Virus record (IMG/VR): IMGVR_UViG_3300032092_000139 | Span: 1-32,605 of that record | Length of the DNA stretch: 32,605 nt | Reading direction: 5' to 3' (one strand) | Source: a virus | Shown: positions 6,076 through 13,332 of the stretch, piece by piece | How the letters are laid out: each line of letters begins with the position of its first letter | How positions within the stretch are numbered: the stretch's first letter is position 1 | The notes under the pieces: generated by a model | What the model was told of the DNA's origin: nothing | What the model saw: the letters and a program-made list of their open reading frames with translations, nothing else | Database searches by the model: none | Translations under genes and position numbers: made by a program

Positions 6076-7260
6076 ATGGTAGCAGAATACAAACATTGTA
6101 AAATTGACCCAGCCTCTTCTTCTCGTGAAGAGATACAGGCTGAAATTGCTCGACTGAGCCTCGTAATGAATGAAAAAACTAACGAGGAACAGGCGATAAA
6201 AATCTTCATCAACTCTATCTATGGTGCGACGGCATCACCCTACTTTGTAGGTTACAATGTAAGAGTTGCAGAAGCAATCACGCTTCAAGGTCAGGACATC
6301 ATTAAGTTTGTATCTAAAACTATCAATCGATACTTCCAGGAATTTTGGCATCGCGATACTGAGCTTCATAAAAAGCTTGGTATCACGAAGGCCGAAATGG
6401 TAAAAGGCGAAGTCACCATCTATGGCGATACCGATTCCGCGTATGTTTCTTTTCAGGAACCGCTGTTTGGCTCAGACTGGGCTGGCGGTGATCCAACGGA
6501 TTTTGTTCTTGGGGTTTACAATCATCGTCTCAAAGACTACCTCAAAAAGGCGTTTGACCGATATGCCGAAGCATGGGGAACCGAGAACATTCAGGATCTT
6601 GAGATGGAAACAATCTCGTATTCTGCAATCTTCCTCAGAAAGAAAAAGTACGTATTGGATATTCGTTGGAAAGATCCGGGAGTATTCTATGAACCTCAAA
6701 AGAAGATCAAGGCAAAAGGCGTTGAAATTGCTCAGTCGTCTACTCCGTCGTTCATTCGTCTTCGAATGAAAACCATGCTGGAGTATATTTTCAAAGAAAA
6801 GAACAAGCTTAACCTAAAAGCCTTTGCGGAAATCTTAAAGAAGGAAAAGCAAACCTTTATCATGGAAAACATCGAAAATGTTGCGTTCTCTTCTGCGGTT
6901 GGCGATTATGAAAAAGGAATATCCGAGGATCGAAAGAAATTGGTGATCAACTCAGGCTGTCCAATTCACGTCCGCGCAGCAGGCTACCACAACTATTTGC
7001 TGAATACTTCCAAATGGAAAGGTAAATATCAGCTCATCCGCTCGGGCGACAAGGTTCGATATTACTATGCAAAAGCTGAACGCGGCGAAGAAAATGTATT
7101 TGCATTCCTTCCTGGAAACTTCCCGGCTGAGCTTGCTCCACCGGTTGACTACGACACACAGTTCTCTAAAGGCTTGATCGAACCTCTGAATCGTTTCATT
7201 TCAGCAATCGGTCTTCCGCCAATCTCACCTGAGATTATTGTGAGAACCCAACTCTTCTAA
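6076..7260 (+). CDS. 43: family B DNA polymerase, C-terminal half (split gp43)
   Basis: This 394-residue protein contains only the C-terminal part of a T4-type PolB. Motif B is at residues 40-50 (AIKIFINSIYG, with Lys42, Asn46 and Tyr49) and motif C is YGDTDSAY at 116-123, which supplies two catalytic aspartates. A thumb-like region then runs to the C-terminus. The 3'-5' exonuclease domain and palm motif A (DxxSLYPS), both essential for a working enzyme, are absent here and not found elsewhere in the window. The frame starts with its own ATG 3 bases after the clamp gene, and no remnant of the N-terminal half lies upstream. Gp43 split into separate A and B genes is known in some T4 relatives (Aeromonas phage lineages), so I favour a natural split with the N-terminal gene elsewhere. 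Confidence 0.9.
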   Translation: MVAEYKHCKIDPASSSREEIQAEIARLSLVMNEKTNEEQAIKIFINSIYGATASPYFVGYNVRVAEAITLQGQDIIKFVSKTINRYFQEFWHRDTELHKKLGITKAEMVKGEVTIYGDTDSAYVSFQEPLFGSDWAGGDPTDFVLGVYNHRLKDYLKKAFDRYAEAWGTENIQDLEMETISYSAIFLRKKKYVLDIRWKDPGVFYEPQKKIKAKGVEIAQSSTPSFIRLRMKTMLEYIFKEKNKLNLKAFAEILKKEKQTFIMENIENVAFSSAVGDYEKGISEDRKKLVINSGCPIHVRAAGYHNYLLNTSKWKGKYQLIRSGDKVRYYYAKAERGEENVFAFLPGNFPAELAPPVDYDTQFSKGLIEPLNRFISAIGLPPISPEIIVRTQLF

Positions 7261-7279
7261 AATAAACTAAAAGTACAAC

Positions 7280-8509
7280 ATGGCAAAAGAATTCTCATTC
7301 AATGAACTTGACGAACAACTGACCAAAATCAACTCGAAAGGCTCAGTCATCTCAAATAACACGTACTCGCGTATTGACGAATGGATTAGCACTGGTAATT
7401 ACTTGCTAAACGCTCAACTAAGTGGATCACTTTTCGGTGGAATCCCTAATAGTCGTTCTATCTGCTTGGCTGGAGAATCCGGCACTGGTAAAACTTTCTT
7501 GGCTCTTAACATCTGTCGAGAGGCTCAGGAAATGGGATACAACATTATTTACTGTGATTCTGAAGCAGCAGTAGACCAAGACGTAATTCAAAACTTTGGT
7601 GTTGAACCTGATAAGTTTCGCTACCAGCCAGTAAGCACACCACTTGAAGTTCGACAGTTTGTTGCTCACCTCTGCGACCAGCTGAAGAAGGCGAAGGAGG
7701 GTGGAAAGTCAATCCCTAAAATTATGTTGGTGCTGGATTCTTTAGGTAACTTGGCAACTACAAAAGAACGTTCCGATGCAATCAGCGGTTCTGATAAACG
7801 CGATATGACCAAGCAGCAAGAGCTGCGTTCTCTCTTCCGTGTTATCACAGCAGATTTGGCAGAACTAAAGATTCCTTTTGTATTTACCAACCACACGTAT
7901 GCAACTATCGGTTCATACGTACCTGGTCAAACTATTTCAGGTGGCGGCGGTGCAATTTACAATGCATCAGTAATTCTACAGCTTTCTAAAGCTGGTTTGA
8001 AGGAGGACGGCGCCAATAAGACCGGTATTATTGTAACTTCAAAGCCTGCAAAGAATCGCTTTGCTCGCCCTCTTCCTATTAAGTTTCACATCAGCTTCTA
8101 TAAAGGTATGAATCCTTATGTAGGACTAGAGCAATTCTTAAGCTGGGAAAACTGCGGAATTCAAAGAGGAAAGCTTCTTGCGGAAAAAGACTTTTTGAAA
8201 TACTACAAAGAGGATAACGCAAAGTACGCTGAAGTAAAGGCAACCGAAATCATTCGCAAGAATGTAGACGGAACGGAAGATAAGTTTTACTTGGAAGCAA
8301 AAGAAACTTCAAGAACTATAGCAGTTGCTCATCTGTTCGACGTGATTAAACCACAAGAATTGTTTACATCACGGGTGTTTACCAAAGAATTGTTAAAGCA
8401 GCTTGACGAAAAGTTTATTCAAAATATGTTTAAGCTTCCAAATGTAGCCGCTCTTGGAGATATCGAAAACGAAGAAATCAGTGATCTAATACAAGATGAC
8501 GAGAATTGA
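7280..8509 (+). CDS. uvsX: UvsX RecA-like recombinase
   Basis: This 409-residue protein (T4 UvsX is 391) catalyses homologous pairing and strand exchange in recombination-dependent replication. The Walker A motif is GESGTGKT at residues 65-72, with the strand IIYCDSEAAVD after it. Walker B is IMLVLDSLGNL, with Asp153. The motif FVFTNHTYATIGSYVPGQTISGG covers the RecA L1/L2 DNA-binding region, as in T4 UvsX. The C-terminal ~60 residues are acidic. It follows the split polymerase by 19 bases with an A-rich leader and overlaps the small downstream ORF by 14 bases. Confidence 0.94.
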   Translation: MAKEFSFNELDEQLTKINSKGSVISNNTYSRIDEWISTGNYLLNAQLSGSLFGGIPNSRSICLAGESGTGKTFLALNICREAQEMGYNIIYCDSEAAVDQDVIQNFGVEPDKFRYQPVSTPLEVRQFVAHLCDQLKKAKEGGKSIPKIMLVLDSLGNLATTKERSDAISGSDKRDMTKQQELRSLFRVITADLAELKIPFVFTNHTYATIGSYVPGQTISGGGGAIYNASVILQLSKAGLKEDGANKTGIIVTSKPAKNRFARPLPIKFHISFYKGMNPYVGLEQFLSWENCGIQRGKLLAEKDFLKYYKEDNAKYAEVKATEIIRKNVDGTEDKFYLEAKETSRTIAVAHLFDVIKPQELFTSRVFTKELLKQLDEKFIQNMFKLPNVAALGDIENEEISDLIQDDEN

Positions 8510-8780
8510 TAGAAACCGACTTCAGGCAAAATACGTGCTTGAAGTATACAAAATGGTCGATGGTTATCCTTCGACCATTGATCTTTTGTATGAAATCGTA
8601 ACAGTTCTAAGCGAACGAGAAAAGCTTGGAGACCTATTTATTGCAAAAGACATAATACGTGAAGTCACAACCCGCCTGGGAGAAGAGGATTTGGCAGATT
8701 CTTTGCCAAAACTTCAGAAGGAAGGCTGGTTGGAATTTACTGAAGGCGCTTACCGAGTGGTAAAACATCCTTGGATGTAA
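8496..8780 (+). CDS. small hypothetical protein downstream of uvsX
   Basis: This 94-residue protein has a predicted helical N-terminus and a C-terminal part (ADSLPKLQKEGWLEFTEGAYRVV) that looks like the recognition helix and wing of a winged-helix domain; this is a pattern judgement only. It occupies the place just after uvsX, but I see no convincing similarity to UvsY. Its ATG lies inside the uvsX 3' end (14-base overlap), so translational coupling is likely. A perfect 9-bp inverted repeat lies within the coding sequence at 8552-8579. Confidence 0.65.
   Translation: MTRIDRNRLQAKYVLEVYKMVDGYPSTIDLLYEIVTVLSEREKLGDLFIAKDIIREVTTRLGEEDLADSLPKLQKEGWLEFTEGAYRVVKHPWM
8552..8579 (+). repeat. perfect 9-bp inverted repeat inside the ORF after uvsX
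   Basis: AATGGTCGA and TCGACCATT are exact reverse complements separated by a 10-base loop, followed by GATCTTTTG. It could form an RNA hairpin between the uvsX and helicase genes or be an operator-like palindrome. It lies in coding sequence, so chance remains possible. Confidence 0.4.
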
Positions 8781-8788
8781 AGCATCTG

Positions 8789-8815
8789 AAACCTTATCCA
8801 AAAAGTGAATATAAC
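8789..8815 (+). promoter_or_regulatory. putative early/middle phage promoter P4
   Basis: AAACC at 8789 and GTGAATATAAC ending at 8815 have 18-base spacing. It fills the 41-base gap between the small ORF and the helicase. It also argues that the helicase starts at ATG 8822 rather than at the in-frame ATG 8771. Confidence 0.6.
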
Positions 8816-8821
8816 TTTTAT

Positions 8822-10123
8822 ATGACATCCATACATTTAGAAAAAATCTTCTTTCACTATCTTTTACAGAATCGTGAACTTCAAAGCGTGGTTGATCCAC
8901 GCTTTTTTGAATCCGGACTAATCAAAAAGGTTTATGAATTAAGTAAAGAGTTCTGCACAAAATATAGCGATGCTCCAACTCGGCATCAGATTCTGGAACT
9001 TGCCAAAATGCAAGGCCTAGAAGAAACTCTATCCGAAACCAATCTTTTATCTCTTTTTGACGTTAACCTCACAGAATACGAGGAGGAATGGCTGAAAGAA
9101 ACTACAGAATCCTGGATTGAATACAAAAATCTGGACACCTCTATTTTTGATGTAATCAGCTATCTGAAAACTACCAAAGTAACTGCTGAGAACATCAAGG
9201 AAATTGTTGCCAAAGTAAAGGAAATCGTTAACGAGAGAAATTCAATCGAGTTTGGTTTTGACGAAGGTCTTGACTTCTTTAATCCGGATTCTCACTTGCA
9301 GCCAACACAAGATACTTTTACCTCAGGGTATAGCTATCTGGATCTGGTTTTAGGTGGCGGATTCTATTCAAAGGCTCTTTTCTGTTTCATCGGTGAAATG
9401 AAAATTGGTAAGTCAATTTGGCTTGCTAATCTTGCAGCAAACAGTGTACGTGAAGGTCACAACACCGCGGTAATCTCTCTCGAGATGCGTGACCGTAAAC
9501 TCATAAAACGTCTAGGCGCAAATCTTCTTGGAATTTCAATGAGGGACTATGCGGATAAGTCCAAGGACGGTGTATCTATGAAAAAGAAGCTGGGCAACGT
9601 TGGTTACGACAGCCTGAAAGTTCCAGGAAAGCTTTGGGTAAAAGAATTTCCAACTTCTTCTGCTGGCGTTCCCGATGTGGAAAAGTACTTAAAGAAGATG
9701 GAAGAAACTAAAGGCATTAAATTCAAGCTGATAGTACTCGACTATGTGAACATTTTAAAGAATTGGCGCAATCCAAATTCCGAAAACATGTACATGAAAA
9801 TCAAACAAATTGCTGAAGATCTCAGGGCGATGGCAATGAGAAATGAATGGGCAATTGTAACCGCAACTCAGGTTAACCGTTCTGGTTTTGGTTCAACGGA
9901 TCTGTCGATCACAAACATCAGCGAATCTTCTGCATTAGGTCACACAGTGGATGCCATGTTTGGTATTATTCAAGATGAAATTATGCACGCAAATCGAGAA
10001 TACACTCTAAAATTGCTGGCAAACCGAGACGACGGCTACAAAAATAGTCGAAAGAAGTTTCTTATCGACTATGATTATATGCGCATCACTGAAGATGCTA
10101 CAACCGAAATAATAACTGAGTAA
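8822..10123 (+). CDS. 41: replicative DnaB-like helicase
   Basis: This is 433 residues from ATG 8822. That start is preferred because it follows promoter P4 and gives MTSIHLEKIFFHYLL, matching the short N-terminus of T4 gp41-type helicases; ATG 8771 would add 17 residues and overlap the upstream gene. The RecA-like C-terminal domain has Walker A GEMKIGKS at 191-198, SLEM with the catalytic Glu221, Walker B LIVLDYVNIL with Asp307, and ATQVNRSG, a DnaB H4/sensor block with Gln. The N-terminal 140 residues are helical. The enzyme is expected to be a 5'-3' hexameric helicase at the fork. No primase (gp61) is visible nearby. A terminator-like hairpin lies within codons 21-29. Confidence 0.92.
   Translation: MTSIHLEKIFFHYLLQNRELQSVVDPRFFESGLIKKVYELSKEFCTKYSDAPTRHQILELAKMQGLEETLSETNLLSLFDVNLTEYEEEWLKETTESWIEYKNLDTSIFDVISYLKTTKVTAENIKEIVAKVKEIVNERNSIEFGFDEGLDFFNPDSHLQPTQDTFTSGYSYLDLVLGGGFYSKALFCFIGEMKIGKSIWLANLAANSVREGHNTAVISLEMRDRKLIKRLGANLLGISMRDYADKSKDGVSMKKKLGNVGYDSLKVPGKLWVKEFPTSSAGVPDVEKYLKKMEETKGIKFKLIVLDYVNILKNWRNPNSENMYMKIKQIAEDLRAMAMRNEWAIVTATQVNRSGFGSTDLSITNISESSALGHTVDAMFGIIQDEIMHANREYTLKLLANRDDGYKNSRKKFLIDYDYMRITEDATTEIITE
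8883..8908 (+). terminator. terminator-like hairpin inside the helicase coding sequence
   Basis: The 9-bp stem AAAGCGTGG/CCACGCTTT has the loop TTGAT and ends in a run of six T residues (8903-8908), the first three shared with the stem. This is the form of an intrinsic terminator, yet it lies 61 bases inside the helicase gene and about 70 bases downstream of promoter P4. It could act as a translation-sensitive attenuator. No experimental support is visible, and coding constraint could produce it by chance. Confidence 0.45.
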
Positions 10124-10125
10124 CT

Positions 10126-10548
10126 ATGAAGGAAGACAAAATCTTTAACAACCGGTACAACACTGGAGAAATTGAGTACGAACCGTTTCCCAGGATGCGG
10201 ATTGACATGCCGGATAGTTTTGATGTAATGGACGAATACACTTCTATGGAGGTGCAGCATCTGCTACTAGAAATCTTCCAAACGGCTCCGTTTTACCAAT
10301 CGTATATTGCAAACCGAAAGATTCCAAAAGGCGATTCTTGCAAAATTTTCTACTATTTTGAAACCGAGCTAGATAAGACTCGGGATATGAGACTGATGGA
10401 GAAATTTATCGCAGTGGCAGACTTTATGGAAATTGGGTATGAAGTTCTCTACCGAGAAATAAGTGTGAAACATAAAGAAGTTCTACTGAAGGAGATGGAT
10501 GAAGAGTACGGTATATTCAAAAAGAAAAAAATTCACAGACTTTTCTAA
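10126..10548 (+). CDS. hypothetical protein between helicase and gp47
   Basis: This 140-residue protein is not recognised. It is rich in acidic residues and aromatics, with predicted helices in the second half (RLMEKFIAVADFMEIGYEVLYREI) and a basic C-terminal tail (FKKKKIHRLF). It starts 2 bases after the helicase stop, and gp47 starts 1 base after its own stop. It is therefore embedded in the helicase-gp47-gp46 transcript and probably has a replication or recombination role. No catalytic motif, signal peptide or membrane segment is seen. Confidence 0.7.
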   Translation: MKEDKIFNNRYNTGEIEYEPFPRMRIDMPDSFDVMDEYTSMEVQHLLLEIFQTAPFYQSYIANRKIPKGDSCKIFYYFETELDKTRDMRLMEKFIAVADFMEIGYEVLYREISVKHKEVLLKEMDEEYGIFKKKKIHRLF

Positions 10549-10549
10549 T

Positions 10550-11635
10550 ATGGTTATTGATGCAAAGCGTATATGGCTGATTAGCGATACACACCTTGGA
10601 GTGAGATCAAATTCTCGAGAGTGGATGGACAACATTGAGTCTTACTTTCACAATTTTTTCATTCCAACTGTGAAGGAGAACTATCAGCCCGGCGACGTCT
10701 TGGTTCATTGTGGAGATGTGTTTGACTCTCGCCAGTCGATCAACCTCTATGTAATGAACAAAGGAATTGAAATCTTTGAAGACCTTGCGGAAATCCTACC
10801 GATCTATATGATTATAGGAAATCACGATATCTTTATGAAGAGCAGCAACGAAATTAACTCGTTAAGAATCTTCAAGAACAATCCCCGCATCCATGTATTT
10901 GAAGAACCCGAGAAGGTTCGGTTTGGAAAGCGAACTGCTTTAATGATGCCATGGCGGGATGGACATGAAGCGGAATCCGAAGTGCTAAATAACCCAGAAA
11001 ACTATGCTGACCTGGTATTTTGCCACACAGATATACGAGGCTTTACATTTAATAAGACGCAACGAGTAGAAGAAGGGAACGATGTTGACACTTTCAAAAA
11101 TTTCCAGAAAGTCTATTCGGGTCATATTCACTGGGCACAGTCATTCAAAAATGTAAGAATGCTGGGTTCTCCTTATCAGATCACCCGAAGCGATAATGGA
11201 AACACTAAAAGCGTTTGGCTGCTCGATCTTGAAAATTTGGAGGAGCAACAGTTTGTCAATGAGCATTCTCCTAAATTTGTAAAATACAAACTTGGTTGGC
11301 TAATTGAGCAATCAATGGAAGACTTACAAAAACTGTTTGTTAATAATTATGTTGACATAATGGTAGATGCTACATGGGCTTCGTGGTTCCCTTTTTCTAT
11401 GTTCACGGAAGCCTTTAGTGGATACCGAAAGCTTAATTATGTAATAACCACAGTTGAGTCTGAAAGTGAAGAGGATCTACCAGTAGAAACCGAGGAGATC
11501 AATCTCTTGAAAATGATTGAAATGCATATCCAGACTCTGCCATATAATGATGCTTTAAAAGAAAAGTTGTTTAAAGCTTCCACACAGTTTTACAACAAAA
11601 CACTTCAAAATCTAAGTAAAGGAACCGCCGAATGA
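10550..11635 (+). CDS. 47: Mre11/SbcD-like nuclease subunit
   Basis: This is 361 residues from ATG 10550 (T4 gp47 is 339). That start places the first metal motif at the N-terminus; the frame also reads upstream into the preceding gene but without reason to start there. Calcineurin-like phosphoesterase motifs appear in order: SDTHLG (Asp13, His15), CGDVFD (55-59), IGNHD (89-93), CHTD (158-161) and GHIH (191-194). With gp46 it forms the complex that resects DNA ends for recombination-dependent replication and degrades host DNA. Its stop overlaps the gp46 start (ATGA), matching the T4 gene pairing. Confidence 0.93.
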   Translation: MVIDAKRIWLISDTHLGVRSNSREWMDNIESYFHNFFIPTVKENYQPGDVLVHCGDVFDSRQSINLYVMNKGIEIFEDLAEILPIYMIIGNHDIFMKSSNEINSLRIFKNNPRIHVFEEPEKVRFGKRTALMMPWRDGHEAESEVLNNPENYADLVFCHTDIRGFTFNKTQRVEEGNDVDTFKNFQKVYSGHIHWAQSFKNVRMLGSPYQITRSDNGNTKSVWLLDLENLEEQQFVNEHSPKFVKYKLGWLIEQSMEDLQKLFVNNYVDIMVDATWASWFPFSMFTEAFSGYRKLNYVITTVESESEEDLPVETEEINLLKMIEMHIQTLPYNDALKEKLFKASTQFYNKTLQNLSKGTAE

Positions 11636-13308
11636 AAATAAAAGAAATTGCTTTTAAGAACTTTGGCTCATACGGGAACCGACTACAAAAAATCCAATTT
11701 GATCCAAACCAAGGAGCCTTTTATGTGGTGACTGGTCATAATGGCGCTGGTAAATCCACTATATCCGACGTTATTAAGTACGGATTGTACGGAAAGCTGG
11801 ACAACAAAAAGAACCGTGACATACCTAATCGCTTCAATGGAAACATGTATGTGAAAATTGTAGTAGAAAAGGTGGCAGGCGTTGAAGTTTCAATCGAAAG
11901 AGGATTAGCCCCGAACTTTTTCCGTGTGTCTGTCAATGGAAAGGAATATGATCAGGCTGGAAAGAGAAACGTACAAGAGTTTCTCGAGGATGAGATCCTG
12001 GGAATGCCGTACTACATTTTCAACAATATAGTTTCTCTCTCAATTAACGACTTTAAGTCATTCTTGGGAATGTCTCCGTATGATAAGCGTCTAATTATTG
12101 ACAAACTCTTTGGATTAGAAATGCTAGGGATCATGAGGTGGCACGTAAAGGAACATATCAAAACAATTCGCGAAAACATTACCAATGTTGAAACCGAAAT
12201 CTCGGTTTTGGAAAGATCCATTGAAACTTCTTCTGATGAGCTACAGATACTTTTTGAAAAGTTAAAGTCTGCCGATGAGGAAAAGAAGGCTCAATTAATT
12301 GAAAGCATTCAAAAAGTGCAGGCGTATATTAAGGAAGCTGATATTAGACTGGCTGATGTGGAAGAACGCGAGAGAAGCCTAAAGGCTTCTCTTAAAGAAA
12401 TTGGAAAGCAGCTTACTGAAAAACAGTATGAATTAAGGACTCGGACGGAAAAAGAAACCTTATACAACAATGACTGCTGTCCTACGTGTGGAAGCGACTT
12501 GCACACTGACTATCACAAGAATCTTTTAGAACAGATTGCGGAAGAGTCTGCTGAAATTGAAAAAGAAATTGGTGATATACGAGAATCTCAAAAGAGGCTT
12601 GACGAAAGTGGCAAAAAGATTTATGAAATCAAAACGGATCTTACCAATAAGAAGACCACAGCTCGAGCCAAAATCCTGGCTCTGCAAAAAGAACTTGGTT
12701 CTCTTTCTGATGAGTTGATAAAAGACGAACAAACCAGTTCGCTTAAAAATATCATTGAGGACTCCGGCCGGAAAAAGGAAGAAGCAATTAAGAAAAAAGA
12801 CGAAGAAGAAAAGAAGGCGCACTTCTATAAAATAATTGAGGAGGTCTTTGGAGACCGAGGAGTAAAGCTTTCAGCCATTAAAAGGATTGTGCCAGTTCTT
12901 AATCAGGAAGTCCGTAAAGTTCTAAAGGATCTCAACGTAGACTACAGAGTTACATTCGGAGAAGACTTTGGCGTAAAGATTATGCACATGGGATATGATG
13001 TTTCCGTAGACCAGCTGAGTACTGGTGAACGGAAGAAAGTTGACTTTGCAGTTCTTGTTGCCTTAATTAAAATTATGAAGATTAAATTCCATGGCCTAAA
13101 TCTCATTTTCTTGGATGAGATCTTCTCCTCTATAGACTCTGACGGTATATGGCATATCCTGGGAGTTCTCTCTAATACTTCTCGAGAATTGGGCTTGCAT
13201 ACCTTTGTGATCAACCACAGTAGTTTGCCAACTGAATTGTTCAACTATAAGGTAGAAATTGAGAAAAAGAACGGGTTTTCTGAACTGACAATCGAGGCAA
13301 TTAGCTAA
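11632..13308 (+). CDS. 46: Rad50/SbcC-like ATPase subunit
   Basis: This 558-residue protein (T4 gp46 is 560) is an SMC-type ABC ATPase. Walker A GHNGAGKS is at residues 35-42. Two long coiled-coil arms flank a zinc hook, CCPTCG at 282-287 (hook cysteines 283 and 286). The ABC signature LSTGERKK and Walker B LIFLDEIFSSID lie near the C-terminus. It is the partner of the gp47 nuclease immediately upstream. It is the last gene of the replication block; a late-type promoter motif starts on the base after its stop codon. Confidence 0.95.
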   Translation: MKIKEIAFKNFGSYGNRLQKIQFDPNQGAFYVVTGHNGAGKSTISDVIKYGLYGKLDNKKNRDIPNRFNGNMYVKIVVEKVAGVEVSIERGLAPNFFRVSVNGKEYDQAGKRNVQEFLEDEILGMPYYIFNNIVSLSINDFKSFLGMSPYDKRLIIDKLFGLEMLGIMRWHVKEHIKTIRENITNVETEISVLERSIETSSDELQILFEKLKSADEEKKAQLIESIQKVQAYIKEADIRLADVEERERSLKASLKEIGKQLTEKQYELRTRTEKETLYNNDCCPTCGSDLHTDYHKNLLEQIAEESAEIEKEIGDIRESQKRLDESGKKIYEIKTDLTNKKTTARAKILALQKELGSLSDELIKDEQTSSLKNIIEDSGRKKEEAIKKKDEEEKKAHFYKIIEEVFGDRGVKLSAIKRIVPVLNQEVRKVLKDLNVDYRVTFGEDFGVKIMHMGYDVSVDQLSTGERKKVDFAVLVALIKIMKIKFHGLNLIFLDEIFSSIDSDGIWHILGVLSNTSRELGLHTFVINHSSLPTELFNYKVEIEKKNGFSELTIEAIS

Positions 13309-13317
13309 GATATATAG
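13309..13317 (+). promoter_or_regulatory. putative late promoter GATATATAG (copy 2)
   Basis: An exact GATATATAG lies immediately after the gp46 stop and 15 bases before the first structural gene. It marks the switch from the replication block to the structural block. Confidence 0.62.
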
Positions 13318-13332
13318 AAAAAGCAATAAATT

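Noticed and set aside
6076-6130. Intein or intron junction at the start of the polymerase fragment
   Set aside because: No intein C-terminal His-Asn signature and no splice-like or homing-endonuclease sequence is seen; the ORF starts with a plain ATG after the clamp gene.
8771-8821. Upstream ATG for the helicase
   Set aside because: It would put 17 unconserved residues before the helicase N-terminus and span promoter P4; ATG 8822 fits the family and the promoter better.
10499-10549. Longer N-terminus for gp47
   Set aside because: The extra residues are the out-of-frame end of the preceding gene; ATG 10550 follows its stop by 1 base and places the first phosphoesterase motif normally.
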